A stretch of 64,000 bases of DNA. It comes from Anaerolineales bacterium (lineage in GTDB: Bacteria > Chloroflexota > Anaerolineae > Anaerolineales > Villigracilaceae). The DNA lies in assembly GCA_030834895.1 (NCBI GenBank), contig JAUQXA010000050.1:1-64000 (forward strand). Direction: 5' to 3'. Positions within the stretch are counted from its first letter, which is position 1. Every line of letters begins with the position of its first letter. This document shows, piece by piece, positions 29,578 through 39,818 of this stretch. The position numbers were made by a program, and so were the translations under genes. Below the pieces are notes generated by a model that was not told where the DNA came from, made no database searches, and saw nothing but the letters and a program-made list of their open reading frames with translations.

Positions 29578-29660
29578 CTACTTTTCCAGCCATGTTCTCA
29601 CTGCCGCCAGCGACTCCGCAGTGATGGTGTGATTCATGTGGAAGTTGTGATCGTCCACAT
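29578..29660 (-). pseudogene. 3'-end remnant of a phospholipase/carboxylesterase gene
   Basis: Encodes DVDDHNFHMNHTITAESLAAVRTWLEK*, matching the C-terminus of the intact esterase at 42149..42829 (VDLEYHNFHMDHTITEESLGAIRGWLDKRLK). Confidence 0.7.
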
Positions 29661-29743
29661 CCACGCCATCTTGCAGGTTCCGGCTTCGTCTACGCAATAT
29701 ACCGATTGAATGTATCTCATCCCTTTGGGCAATATAGTGCAAT

Positions 29744-31198
29744 TCATAGTCCCAGACGGGTAAACTGCTCATGCGGGGAGTTGATGGAGGTGAGGAACTC
29801 GCGCAGGCTGGCTTTCAACCGCTCGACGACTTCGGGGCGCTCGGCGTATAAGTCGCGTTGCTGCTGCGGGTCGTCCTTGACGTTGTAGAGGGCGCTGGAC
29901 ATTGGTCCGCGTGTGACGCGGGCGGAGTAACGCACCCCGTCGAAATCGTCGTTTACGCGCACGTCGCCGAATTGGGGCGGCAGGGGCGAGTACCAGTAGA
30001 GCGGTTCGTTTTTGTCGTTGGGGGGCCAGAGATAGAGTGTCCATTCGCCGTCGGTGATGTTCATGGCTTCGCCGTAGCGCCCATAGACGGCGGTCTCGCG
30101 GATGGGCGGATCGCTTTCGGCGTGGAGAATGTATGGGAGCAGACTCCGCCCATGCGTCCCGACAGGAAGCGGGATGTTGAATCCATCCAATACGGTGGCG
30201 AATAAATCCACAGGTTGAACGAGATGCGGCACGCGGCGTCCCGCCATCCCTTTGGGGTGGTAGATGACGAGCGGGACGTGGGCGAGTTCCTGATACATAT
30301 TCGAGTCGCCGAGGTCGCTCCAGGGTTTGCCGATCATGCCGTGTTCGCCGAAGAGATGCCCGTGGTCGGTGACGACGATAATCATGGTGTCGTCCATCAA
30401 GCCGAGATGTTCGACGGTATCGAGCAAGTGTCCGAGCCAGCGGTCCACCATAGTCACTTCGCCCGCGTACAGGGCGCGGATTTCCTTGAGTTCTTCTTCG
30501 CTGTACAGATCAGACCTGCCGTAGGTGGGCCAGATGAAACGTTGACCCTCATAGCCGGGGTTATACATTTCGTTGTAGGGGAAGGGTGGGTCGAAGGGTT
30601 CGTGCGGGTCGAAGACTTCGAGCAGGAGGAAGAAGTCTTTTAAGTTGCGGTTGCGCTCCACCCAGTCGGAGGCTTTGCGGAAGACCTGCGGGGCGAAGTA
30701 GTCTTCTTCCACGCGGAAGTGGGCAGTGTTGCGTTTGTAGCGGGCGAAGGAGCCGGGGCGGAGGGCGTGACGCGCCATGCGTTCCGCTTCGCCAGGGTAT
30801 TCGACGGGGAGGTCGGGGTCGGTGATCCACAGGTCGTTTTCCTGCCCGCGAATGAACTCCGCCCCAGAGAAGTTGAAGAAGTAATTGCCAGAGCCGCGCT
30901 CCCACATGTGATAGTGGTCGCTGATGACCATGCTGGTATGCCCGTTTTGGGTGACGATTTTGGAGAGGTCGGGGTCGGACGTTTCAAGCGGACCCCAGCC
31001 GCGCCAGAGGAACTCGAAGCGCCCCGTCCACATATCGCGGCGGGCGGGCATACACGGGTACGAGCCGAGGTAGGCGTTGTCGAAGACGACGCTTTTTCGC
31101 GCCAGCGCGTCGAGGTTGGGGGTTTGAATCCACTGGTTGCCGTAACAACCGAGGTGGTCGCGCCGCAGGGTGTCTATCAGGATGAAGATGGTGTTCAT
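29744..31198 (-). CDS. Cys-type sulfatase
   Basis: FILIDTLRRDHLGCYGN...YPCMPARRDMWTGR (C-x-P-x-R FGly motif); VVTDHGHLFGEHG. Confidence 0.92.
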   Translation of the reverse strand: MNTIFILIDTLRRDHLGCYGNQWIQTPNLDALARKSVVFDNAYLGSYPCMPARRDMWTGRFEFLWRGWGPLETSDPDLSKIVTQNGHTSMVISDHYHMWERGSGNYFFNFSGAEFIRGQENDLWITDPDLPVEYPGEAERMARHALRPGSFARYKRNTAHFRVEEDYFAPQVFRKASDWVERNRNLKDFFLLLEVFDPHEPFDPPFPYNEMYNPGYEGQRFIWPTYGRSDLYSEEELKEIRALYAGEVTMVDRWLGHLLDTVEHLGLMDDTMIIVVTDHGHLFGEHGMIGKPWSDLGDSNMYQELAHVPLVIYHPKGMAGRRVPHLVQPVDLFATVLDGFNIPLPVGTHGRSLLPYILHAESDPPIRETAVYGRYGEAMNITDGEWTLYLWPPNDKNEPLYWYSPLPPQFGDVRVNDDFDGVRYSARVTRGPMSSALYNVKDDPQQQRDLYAERPEVVERLKASLREFLTSINSPHEQFTRLGL

Positions 31199-32397
31199 GA
31201 TTTATCCTTTTGAAAGTATGTTTTCATAATCTCCGACGGTGGGCGGCGCTGACGGAGCAGGTCCGCCATCTGGCGCATGGGCTGGTCAACGTGCGTGAAG
31301 AAGGCTTTGAACCCGGCGCACAAATGATTCAGCCCCGCTTCGCCGTCGGGCGTGAAATCGGTGCGGTCTTTGGGACAGCCGCCGTTGCAGGCAAACAAGA
31401 CGGGACATTCGCGACAATAGCGCGGCAGGGACGATTTTTTATCCAATCCAAAAGTACGCTGTTGTTCGCTGCCCACCAGTTCGTTCATGGGCGTTTCAAA
31501 AATATTTCCCAAACAGTAACGCGGCTCGACGAAGTGGTCGCAGGCATACAGGTCGCCGTTATGCTCCATCGCCAGCGCCAGCCCGCAGGTCTCCTGAAAA
31601 ACGCACAAGCCGCCAGGCGCGCCCAACCAGCGTCCGAGCGCGGTGTCGAACATCTGCACGAAGACTTTGCCCACGTCGCGGCGCACCCATTCGTCGAAAA
31701 TAGCGATTAGAAAATCGCCGTATTGTTCTCCCGTGATGGAGCGCGGCGTGAGCGCCGTTCCCTCTTGAAAGCCCGTCTCGTTCTGGCGCTCGACGATGGG
31801 AATAAACTGGATGAACTCCGCGCCGATTTCGTCACGCAGGAAGCGGTACACCTCCAGCGGCTGATGGACATTGGCGGCGCTGACGCAGGTCAGGATGTTG
31901 AAATCCACTTTATGTTTTTTGAGCAATTCGATGGAATGCAGGACGCGCTCGAAGGTGGGACTCCTGCCCTTGTCGCGGCGATACAAATCATGCGCTTCAC
32001 GCGGACCGTCGAGGCTGATCCCGATTAGGAAGCGATTCTCGGCGAAGAACTGACACCACGCATCGTCCAGCAGGGTGCCGTTGGTTTGCAGGGCGTTTTC
32101 GATTCTCATGCCAGGGCGGGCGTACTTTTCCTGGTACGCCATCGCCTTGCGGAAAAAGTCCAAGCCCATCAGGGTCGGTTCGCCGCCCTGCCATGCAAAG
32201 TTGACTTCGGGCGCGCGCTGACTCTGAATGTACTGGCGGGTGTAATTTTCCAGCGTCTCGTCCGACATACGGAAGGACGCGCCAGGGTACAAATCTTCCT
32301 TGCGGAGATAAAAACAATAATCGCAGTCGAGATTGCAAATCGCGCCGCGCGGCTTGGTCATCACATGAAAGGCGGGAGGCAGTGGAATGGCAGTCAT
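31195..32397 (-). CDS. Anaerobic sulfatase-maturating enzyme, radical SAM
   Basis: GAICNLDCDYCFYLRKEDLYP; SPASM-type cysteines YCRECPVLFACNGGCPKDR. Confidence 0.92.
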   Translation of the reverse strand: MTAIPLPPAFHVMTKPRGAICNLDCDYCFYLRKEDLYPGASFRMSDETLENYTRQYIQSQRAPEVNFAWQGGEPTLMGLDFFRKAMAYQEKYARPGMRIENALQTNGTLLDDAWCQFFAENRFLIGISLDGPREAHDLYRRDKGRSPTFERVLHSIELLKKHKVDFNILTCVSAANVHQPLEVYRFLRDEIGAEFIQFIPIVERQNETGFQEGTALTPRSITGEQYGDFLIAIFDEWVRRDVGKVFVQMFDTALGRWLGAPGGLCVFQETCGLALAMEHNGDLYACDHFVEPRYCLGNIFETPMNELVGSEQQRTFGLDKKSSLPRYCRECPVLFACNGGCPKDRTDFTPDGEAGLNHLCAGFKAFFTHVDQPMRQMADLLRQRRPPSEIMKTYFQKDKS

Positions 32398-32406
32398 TTC
32401 TTCTTT

Positions 32407-33561
32407 TCAAATACTTCTTTCATGTTCCCAGTGTGGATTATCGCTTGCGCGAAGATACCAATATAACAGACGTTCCCGTAAATTGTCGCGAATCTGGTTG
32501 AGGGCAGGGTCGTCGGCGCGGTTGACCAGTTCCTGCGGGTCGTTCTTGAGGTCGTACAGTTCTTCCCTGCCCGCGCTGCGGATGACCAGTTTCCACTCGC
32601 GCGTGCGAATCATGGCGCGCGAACCCTGCACGATGAACAGGCGTCCATAACGCGGATTTTTACGCTCCGTCCAGTCGCCGAGCAGACCGCCAATCAGCGT
32701 GCTTAATGCCGAGCCGATGACAATACCCGTCAGCACGGTGGTGGCTTGACCAGGGCGGAAGCCGCGCTCATCCACCAGCCAGGTGACGGCAAAGGTCAGG
32801 ATGGTCAGTTGGACAGGCACGCCGAAAATCTTTTCAAAAATCAACAGCAGGTTGGTCGGCACGCGGAAAATAGCCGCCACGCTCTGCCACGAAAATGTAT
32901 ATTTTTTTTCAGATTTCTGCGCCACGTCTGAAATAGCGGCTTCCGCGCCGCCGCGCGGCGGTTCTTTCAGGAACAGGGCAAAGAGCAGACCGCTCAACAT
33001 GCTCAATGCGCCGAAGGTAACGAAGCCAATGCGCCAGCCTGTTTCGGGAATTTCCGCCAGCCGCCCAAAGAACAGAATACTGACGATGACCGCCAGCGAT
33101 GAAATCATACGCATAATGCCGAAGACCTTGCCACGCTCCTTTTGCGGAAACAAGTCGGTGAGCATGGAGTTCATCGGCGAGCCGAGCGCCACCAGCCCGA
33201 TGGCGGCGATGATGCGCAGGGAAAGCAGCATTTCGTAACTGGCGGAAAAACCGATCAGCAGAGTCCACAAACCCCACAGCCCCGTGCCGATGATCAGAAT
33301 GCGCTTGCGGCTGAAACGGTCCGCCAACATACCCCAGATGGGACCAAAGATCATCTCCATCACTTTGCCTAAACTGGTGATTGTGCCAAGATGGGCAGTG
33401 GTCATATTCAATGAAGTGCGGATGGCGGGGAACATGGAAGACATCGCCTGGTCTTCGCCTGCGTCCACAATACCGGCGAAAGCCAGAGTCACCACGTTGC
33501 GCCAGCGTCCCTTGATGGGTGCGGCTTCAGTTGTGGGAAGGGTTTCGGAAACGGTGGTCAT
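32407..33561 (-). CDS. Chimeric ORF: N-terminal ~2/3 of an MFS transporter fused to the C-terminal tail of a sulfatase
   Basis: MFS up to ...LIGGLLGDWTERKNPRYGRLFIVQGS then RAMIRTREWKLVIRSAGREELYDLKNDPQELVNRADDPALNQIRDNLRERLLYW (sulfatase C-terminus). Confidence 0.8.
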   Translation of the reverse strand: MTTVSETLPTTEAAPIKGRWRNVVTLAFAGIVDAGEDQAMSSMFPAIRTSLNMTTAHLGTITSLGKVMEMIFGPIWGMLADRFSRKRILIIGTGLWGLWTLLIGFSASYEMLLSLRIIAAIGLVALGSPMNSMLTDLFPQKERGKVFGIMRMISSLAVIVSILFFGRLAEIPETGWRIGFVTFGALSMLSGLLFALFLKEPPRGGAEAAISDVAQKSEKKYTFSWQSVAAIFRVPTNLLLIFEKIFGVPVQLTILTFAVTWLVDERGFRPGQATTVLTGIVIGSALSTLIGGLLGDWTERKNPRYGRLFIVQGSRAMIRTREWKLVIRSAGREELYDLKNDPQELVNRADDPALNQIRDNLRERLLYWYLRASDNPHWEHERSI

Positions 33562-33593
33562 GGGAATTCCTTTTGATATGGTAGATTATTTTT

Positions 33594-34331
33594 CTAACTG
33601 CCAAAAAATTGAGCGACGCGCTGATAAACGATTTCATGCTCCACGTCCAATGTGATGACATGTCCGCTTTTTTCGAGCCAGAGAGTCTCTTTGTGGGGCG
33701 TGGTCAGACGTTCGCTCAACAAGTCCAGCGCGTTCGGTTCAACCACTTTATCGCCGCGCGATTGAATGAGCAGGACAGGCACGTTAATCTTTGGCAGTCC
33801 CTCCTGCATCAGTTTTGCCAGCCCAGCCGCTTCAGCAATGGCGTGAGGCACAAAATAACGATAGGATGTTTCGGCGGCAATTCCCACCGCGCCCGGCTTT
33901 TTGAACTTGGGGACAAATAAACTGAGCGGGCGCATGAAGGGGACGCGCCAATCATTCGTCAGACCATAGGGTGCGGATAACGCCGCCACACCGCTGACCT
34001 GATAACGGTTTGCCGTTATCAGGGTTAGGATTCCGCCCATGGAGAGTCCCGCCACATAAATGCGGTCGCTCATGCCTTGCAAAAGATTCAAGCCGTCTTC
34101 CACGGCTGCAATCCAATCGCGCCAGGCGGGGCGGCGCAAATCGTCCACATGCGTGCCATGTCCCGGCAGGCGGATTCCCAGCGCGGTATAGCCCTGTGTT
34201 TCATTCAAATATTTTCCCAGTCCGCGCATGGCGGCGGGAGAGCCAGTGAATCCATGAATTAACAAAACACCCGCGCCTTTGCCGGGAAACAAAAACGGCT
34301 CCGCGCCAGGCATGGTTAGAAATTGACTCAT
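33594..34331 (-). CDS. Alpha/beta hydrolase (carboxylesterase/monoacylglycerol lipase-like)
   Basis: GVLLIHGFTGSPAAMRGLGKYL; VAGLSMGGILTL; LIQSRGDKVVEPNA. Confidence 0.88.
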   Translation of the reverse strand: MSQFLTMPGAEPFLFPGKGAGVLLIHGFTGSPAAMRGLGKYLNETQGYTALGIRLPGHGTHVDDLRRPAWRDWIAAVEDGLNLLQGMSDRIYVAGLSMGGILTLITANRYQVSGVAALSAPYGLTNDWRVPFMRPLSLFVPKFKKPGAVGIAAETSYRYFVPHAIAEAAGLAKLMQEGLPKINVPVLLIQSRGDKVVEPNALDLLSERLTTPHKETLWLEKSGHVITLDVEHEIVYQRVAQFFGS

Positions 34332-35396
34332 TTAATCCTCTTTCAACGGTTGAAAACCACCGCCTAAAATTTCCTGCGCGGGCATAACCACCACAAAGGC
34401 TTGCGGGTCTTGGGCGCGGACAATGGCTTTCAGGTGCGCCACTTCTGTGACAGTCAGCGCCACCATCAACACCGGACGATCCTGATGCGAGTAGATACCC
34501 TGCCCGGAAAGGAGTGTGCCGCTGCGCTTCATCTCTTTGACGATTTTTTCCGAGACCGCCTGCGGGTCTTTGGTCACAACCAGCGCCAGGATGCGGCGGC
34601 GGCGGCGGGAAACGCGCTCTCTTTTTACTGGTTGAGAATCTGGTTTCACCCTCATTGCGCGCCAGAGCGAATTCATCATTGGCATACCGTCAAATTTTGG
34701 CAGCACTTCACCGCTGGCTTGCGTCAATCCGGCGGTCAAAATTCCAACCAAAACCAATATCCCGTTAAATATCAAGCCTAAAATCAACATGGTGGAGCCA
34801 GGGATGGGTCCGAGCGTGGAACGCGTCACAAATTCCGTCCAGTCAGTAGCGGGGACGGGGTGCAGATAAACTTTGAGCGCCCAAACCAGACCTAATAAAA
34901 GGAAAATCCAGAAGTAATTGCGGCGGAAACGCCGCCCAAAGGCTTCCCAGATGGTGATGGGAAATTCGGGCGTAAGCAGCGTTTCCGCAAGGTTCTCCGC
35001 CCATTCAGGGTGGGGCGCAAACGGGGGCACCAGCATGGCAGCGAAGAAGTCGGTCTCCATCAATCGGGCGCGGTATGCCCACAATTCATAATAACGATAG
35101 CGTCTTGCTTCGATCCACAGAAATATGACAACTAAAAGAGTATTGACAAGTAAAACGCCATGATGGTTGGAAGGGGAAGTAAGCGCAAAAGAAATTGCCG
35201 CACTGGTAGAAACAACCGCCCAATTCGTTGTATTATCCAACCTCATGCGCCAGGTGTTGGATCGTTGGATTTCGGCGCGGTAATAATGCACCATCGCCGT
35301 CGTAAATTCGGAGGGACGCAGGTGGTAGCCGCGATACGACCAAACCGATTCGTCGGGGGGCGTCTCTTTCTCGGAAGCGAAGGCGGAATCTGTCAT
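34332..35396 (-). CDS. Membrane protein: DUF2270-like N-terminus + DUF2179-like C-terminus
   Basis: PSEFTTAMVHYYRAEIQRSNTWRMRLDNTTNWAV; C-terminal VTKDPQAVSEKIVKEMKRSGTLLSGQGIYS...FVVVMPAQEILGGGFQ. Confidence 0.7.
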   Translation of the reverse strand: MTDSAFASEKETPPDESVWSYRGYHLRPSEFTTAMVHYYRAEIQRSNTWRMRLDNTTNWAVVSTSAAISFALTSPSNHHGVLLVNTLLVVIFLWIEARRYRYYELWAYRARLMETDFFAAMLVPPFAPHPEWAENLAETLLTPEFPITIWEAFGRRFRRNYFWIFLLLGLVWALKVYLHPVPATDWTEFVTRSTLGPIPGSTMLILGLIFNGILVLVGILTAGLTQASGEVLPKFDGMPMMNSLWRAMRVKPDSQPVKRERVSRRRRRILALVVTKDPQAVSEKIVKEMKRSGTLLSGQGIYSHQDRPVLMVALTVTEVAHLKAIVRAQDPQAFVVVMPAQEILGGGFQPLKED

Positions 35397-35403
35397 GGAA
35401 AAG

Positions 35404-36237
35404 TTACCCTTTTAGCGCTCCCAGCGTCAGACCTTTGATGATGTAGCGTTGGGCGAAGGCGACCATCAGCAGGGCGGGGATCATGGCAAAGAATGCGCCC
35501 GCCGCCATTTCGCCATAGCGGATGCTGTATTCCTGCGCAAAACTGGAGATGCCGACCGGGATGGTCATGCCGCGTGGGGTGCTGGTCAGCGAAAGGGCGA
35601 AGAGGAAGTCGCGCCACGAGAAGATGAACGCCAGCGCGCCCGCAGCGGCGATGCCCGGCTGAATCATCGGGAGCAGGACCTGGGTCAGGGATTGGAAGCG
35701 GGTGGCTCCATCCACCATGGCGGCTTCCTCCAGTTCCTTTGGAATGTCGGCGAAGAAGTCCAGTAGAATCCAAGTGGCGGTGGGCAGGTTCAAGACGATG
35801 TGACCCATGATGACCGCCAACACTGTGTCGTAGATGTTGAGCGAGCGGGCAATTAGATAGAAAGGTCCCAAAAATGTGACAGGCGGAAGCATGTGAATGA
35901 ATAAAATCATTCCCAGCAGTAAGCCGCTCCACAAGGGACGCCAGCGAAAACGGCTGAGGCTGTATGCCGCCAAACTGGCAATCACCAGCACGATAACCAT
36001 TGTGCCAGCGGCAACAACGAGACTGTTGAACGTAAGCCGTAAAAAGTTGCTCTGACTGGGGTCAAAGAGTCTTTCGTAATTGACCAGTGTGGGCGTAAAT
36101 GCCAGGTTGCCGGAAATAATGTCGCGGAAGAGTTTAAGGGAGGTCATCAGCGTGAAAAAGATGGGAACCAGCGTAAAAACCACCACAAACATCAGAAAGC
36201 CGTGCCGAAAAACGGGTTCAATGGAAAATTTCTTCAT
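35404..36237 (-). CDS. ABC sugar transporter permease (MalG-like)
   Basis: EEAAMVDGATRFQSLTQVLLPMIQPGIAAAGALAFIFSWRDFLFAL EAA loop. Confidence 0.88.
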   Translation of the reverse strand: MKKFSIEPVFRHGFLMFVVVFTLVPIFFTLMTSLKLFRDIISGNLAFTPTLVNYERLFDPSQSNFLRLTFNSLVVAAGTMVIVLVIASLAAYSLSRFRWRPLWSGLLLGMILFIHMLPPVTFLGPFYLIARSLNIYDTVLAVIMGHIVLNLPTATWILLDFFADIPKELEEAAMVDGATRFQSLTQVLLPMIQPGIAAAGALAFIFSWRDFLFALSLTSTPRGMTIPVGISSFAQEYSIRYGEMAAGAFFAMIPALLMVAFAQRYIIKGLTLGALKG

Positions 36238-36250
36238 GGCGATTCTCCTG

Positions 36251-37192
36251 CTATGCCTGGGCGCGTTGCCCAATCCGACGGTAAAAGATAACGAAGATGG
36301 AAATTATGAGCGCCAGCCCGAGCGCGAGGAAAGAAGCGTACCCCAGACGGAACTGCCCGGAGAATACGTCATAAATATACAAACTGATGACTTCAGTAGC
36401 GGTGCCGGGACCACCGCCGGTCAGGAGGAAAATTTCATCAAAGACTTTGAAGGCAAAAATGGTGCGAAGCATGACGGCGGTGAGCAGCGTGGGGCGCAGA
36501 AGGGGCAGGGTGATATAGCGCAGGATTTGAGATTCAGACGCCCCGTCCACGCTGGCGGCTTCGTTCACTTCCTGCGGCAGCGATTCCAACCCCGCCAGGA
36601 TGATCAGGAACATGAAGCTGGTCCAGTGCCACAAGTCCACCAGAATGACGGATGGCATTGCCAGCTGGGGGTCCGCCGTCCAGGTGGGACCGGCAATGCC
36701 GAACACAGCCAACGCCTGATTGATAAAGCCGTAGTTGTAGTCGTACATCAACCGCCACATCGTGCCGATGGCGATGGGAGGAACCAGCAGGGGAATCAGC
36801 AATACCGTGCGGTATAAGCCCACAAAATGGTTGCTGCGGCTGACAAGCAGCGAGATGACCAGCGCGAGAACTGTTTCGATGATGACGACGGCTATCACAA
36901 AAACAAGGGTATTTTTCAGAGCGGTCGGCACAACCGGGTCTTGCAGCGCGGTTTCCAGGTGTTTCGCGCCGACAAATTCCCAAACAGTTTCCCCTTTGAC
37001 AATATCCACTTCCGACACGCTCATACGGATTAATTGATAACTGGGGTACGCTACCAGCAGGAGCAGGGTGATGACCAGCGGAGCGACCGTCCAATATTGG
37101 AAGGTGCGGTCTATAAATTTACCTAGGCGACTGGAAAGTCCAACCTGGTTGGGTGTGGGAGAAAGTTTGGAAGGGTTCACGGCGACTCGCAA
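36251..37192 (-). CDS. ABC sugar transporter permease (MalF-like)
   Basis: NEAASVDGASESQILRYITLPLLRPTL EAA loop. Confidence 0.88.
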   Translation of the reverse strand: MRVAVNPSKLSPTPNQVGLSSRLGKFIDRTFQYWTVAPLVITLLLLVAYPSYQLIRMSVSEVDIVKGETVWEFVGAKHLETALQDPVVPTALKNTLVFVIAVVIIETVLALVISLLVSRSNHFVGLYRTVLLIPLLVPPIAIGTMWRLMYDYNYGFINQALAVFGIAGPTWTADPQLAMPSVILVDLWHWTSFMFLIILAGLESLPQEVNEAASVDGASESQILRYITLPLLRPTLLTAVMLRTIFAFKVFDEIFLLTGGGPGTATEVISLYIYDVFSGQFRLGYASFLALGLALIISIFVIFYRRIGQRAQA

Positions 37193-37252
37193 TGGATAGT
37201 TGAGTTAAAGAAAAGGGGAGGCGAATATTTCGTTCGCCTCCCCTAATACGAC

Positions 37253-38674
37253 TTACTCAGCCAGCGGCTTGACTTTATAACCGGCGTCGGTCAAGATTTT
37301 GTGAATCTCTTTCGCGCCTTCCAATAGCGCCTGCTCGGGCGTAATCTCGGAAATCAAAGCCTGCTTCAAGCGGCGATCCAAGACCTCAATGATCTGAGGC
37401 GTTTCTGCCAGGCGCGGCTGGGCATGAATGAACGGCGTGCTATCTGCCATGGCTTTCATCCACCAACCCTTTTGGGGGTCGTTTGACATTTCTTCGTATA
37501 CATCCTGGCGGACGGGGATTGCGCCGGATTGGGCATAGAATAGTTGCGCGTCCTTCGTCATTGCCCAGTTCAGGAAAGCAAGGGCGGCTTGCTTGCGCTC
37601 ATCGGGCAGGTTGTGGGGTATGCCCATCACCCAGATGCCGGACATGGTGGCGTTCATGCCAGCCGCCGAACCCGGCACTGGCACAGCCGCCACGTTCCCG
37701 ACCACGGTGGATTTTTCGGGGTTGTCAAAGTCGGGAGCGGCGGCTCCCACCAAAACCATCTGAGGAACTTTTCCGCTCGCCATAAGGGCGATCATTTCCG
37801 CCTGACCGTTATCCGCGAAGTTGGCAGGACCGTACTCGGTCCCAAGTTTGAGCCAGGTGTTCAGGGCTTCCAAGCCTTTGGGGCTGTTGAGGGTTACTTC
37901 CCACTCGCCAGTCTGCTCGTCAAGTTTGATGGCGCTGCCGCCGTAACTGGCAAGGAAAGCCTGAAATTCCCAGTTGGGCGGGTTGGCGCGCACCACATAA
38001 CCGGACATTTCTTCGCCCTTGAAGACTTGCGCGGCGGCTTCTACATCTGCCCAGGTTTGCGGGGCAGCCAAACCTTGCGCCTCAAAGAGGTCTTTGCGGT
38101 AGAAATAGAGCATGATGTTACCGTTGATGGGCAAGCCGTACAATTCACCCTTCTCTGAAGAGTAGCCCAATTCGGGATCCCAGCGCGTCGCCCATTCGTA
38201 TTCGATCACCTGCGGATCGAGCACGAAGTTCGGGTCAATGTCTTTGATGGGCGTCACCAGTCCGTCAGCGTAGAACTGCATGTACCACTGCTCGTTCAGG
38301 GTCAGGATGTCGAACTCGCTTTCGGACGCCTGCACGGCGTTGCGCGATTTCTCCAACATGCCGTTGAACGGGGTGCGGTTCAATGTGACCTGATTGCCGG
38401 TCTCTTCGACGTACTTGTTGACCAGTGCCTCGAAACCAGCCAGCCACGGGGATTCATTGATGAGGATGGTGATGGGCGGCAGCGGCTTGGGTTCTTCAGT
38501 GGCGGTGGGAGCCGCCTCGGTGGCAGCCGCTTCGGAAGGGGCCGCAGTCGGGGCGGGCGCTTCGGTCGTCGCAGCGGCGGGACCACACGCGGCGAGCAGG
38601 AACGAAAAGACGACCAGCAGGCTTAGGCTCAGGAAAAGACCGCGTTGTGTCTTTTTCATAAAGTGCAGATTCAT
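37253..38674 (-). CDS. Extracellular sugar-binding lipoprotein (SBP family 1)
   Basis: Lipobox LLAACG; YRKDLFEAQGLAAPQTWADVEAAAQVF. Confidence 0.9.
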   Translation of the reverse strand: MNLHFMKKTQRGLFLSLSLLVVFSFLLAACGPAAATTEAPAPTAAPSEAAATEAAPTATEEPKPLPPITILINESPWLAGFEALVNKYVEETGNQVTLNRTPFNGMLEKSRNAVQASESEFDILTLNEQWYMQFYADGLVTPIKDIDPNFVLDPQVIEYEWATRWDPELGYSSEKGELYGLPINGNIMLYFYRKDLFEAQGLAAPQTWADVEAAAQVFKGEEMSGYVVRANPPNWEFQAFLASYGGSAIKLDEQTGEWEVTLNSPKGLEALNTWLKLGTEYGPANFADNGQAEMIALMASGKVPQMVLVGAAAPDFDNPEKSTVVGNVAAVPVPGSAAGMNATMSGIWVMGIPHNLPDERKQAALAFLNWAMTKDAQLFYAQSGAIPVRQDVYEEMSNDPQKGWWMKAMADSTPFIHAQPRLAETPQIIEVLDRRLKQALISEITPEQALLEGAKEIHKILTDAGYKVKPLAE

Positions 38675-38767
38675 TGTTTTTCTCCTTTTGGGTTAAAAGT
38701 ATTTATTGAATAACGACCAATGTCTTTGCAAGCGGTGCAGAGATGCCTCCTTTCTGAACCATTTATC

Positions 38768-39790
38768 TCATTGGTGCTTAGCGGGCGCGGTTGAGTTTCT
38801 GACAATGAGAGATGTGTCAAGCATAATTTGGGCTGGGGCAGTATCATTCTTGCCACGAATGAAAGACAACAAAGCCTCTGCGGCGATGCGCCCTTTTTGG
38901 TAGGTATCCTGCCGAATTGTTGTAAGCGGAGGGCTGGAGAAACGCGCCAGACTGACATCGTCGAAACCGACAACCGAAACATCTTCTGGCACGCGACGCC
39001 CGAGTTCCTTCAACGCCTGCACTGCGCCAAAAGCCATCATGTCGTCGCCGCAAACTAGCGCGCTGGGAGGATGAGGAAGCTGCATAGCTTGGATTGCCAG
39101 AGCATGTCCCGATTCAGAGGTAAAACTGCCTTCCAGAATGTATGTATCCACGAGAGGCAGATCATTTTTTTTCAAGGAATTTCGATACCCCTGTTCGCGC
39201 AGACGTACGGATACCAGACTCTTGGGACCCGTTAATAGTGCGATATGGCGATGACCCAGGGAGATTAAGTGTTCCATTGCCTGTTCTACACCACCCGCAA
39301 AATCAGCATCCACCCAGCGGATCGCATTGTCGTTCTCAGCGATACGACAGGTCCCAATGCAGGGAGCGCCGCTTGCTGCCAAACCTTCCAGATTGGGATC
39401 GCCAAGCGGAATGCTCATCAAGATCAAACCGTCTACCTGCCGTTGAGTATATAAATTTGCATAGGGTGTCCTGCCATGCGCAAGGTGGAGAAGCAAATTA
39501 ACATTGTTTGCGCTTAGAACTTCGGCAATACCCCGCAATACTTCCGTGAAAAACGGGTGAGTGAAAATGTAATCCGCAGAATGGGGAATGATCACACCAA
39601 TGGTGTTTGTTCTTCCATTAACGAGGCTGCGCGCCATGTTATTCGGCTGATACCCCAGTTCTAAGATTGCCTGCTGGACTTTTTGGCGGGTCTCCGGGGA
39701 AACTTCCGCCATGTTGTTAACTACTCTCGAGACGGTCTTGATGGAAACACCTGAAAGTCGGGCTACATCTTTGATTGTCGCCATTGGCAC
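38768..39790 (-). CDS. LacI family regulator
   Basis: ATIKDVARLSGVSIKTVSRVVNNMAEVSPETRQKVQQAILELGYQPN. Confidence 0.95.
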   Translation of the reverse strand: MPMATIKDVARLSGVSIKTVSRVVNNMAEVSPETRQKVQQAILELGYQPNNMARSLVNGRTNTIGVIIPHSADYIFTHPFFTEVLRGIAEVLSANNVNLLLHLAHGRTPYANLYTQRQVDGLILMSIPLGDPNLEGLAASGAPCIGTCRIAENDNAIRWVDADFAGGVEQAMEHLISLGHRHIALLTGPKSLVSVRLREQGYRNSLKKNDLPLVDTYILEGSFTSESGHALAIQAMQLPHPPSALVCGDDMMAFGAVQALKELGRRVPEDVSVVGFDDVSLARFSSPPLTTIRQDTYQKGRIAAEALLSFIRGKNDTAPAQIMLDTSLIVRNSTAPAKHQ

Positions 39791-39818
39791 ATCCTTTTAT
39801 TGTAGGTAAAATACGTAA

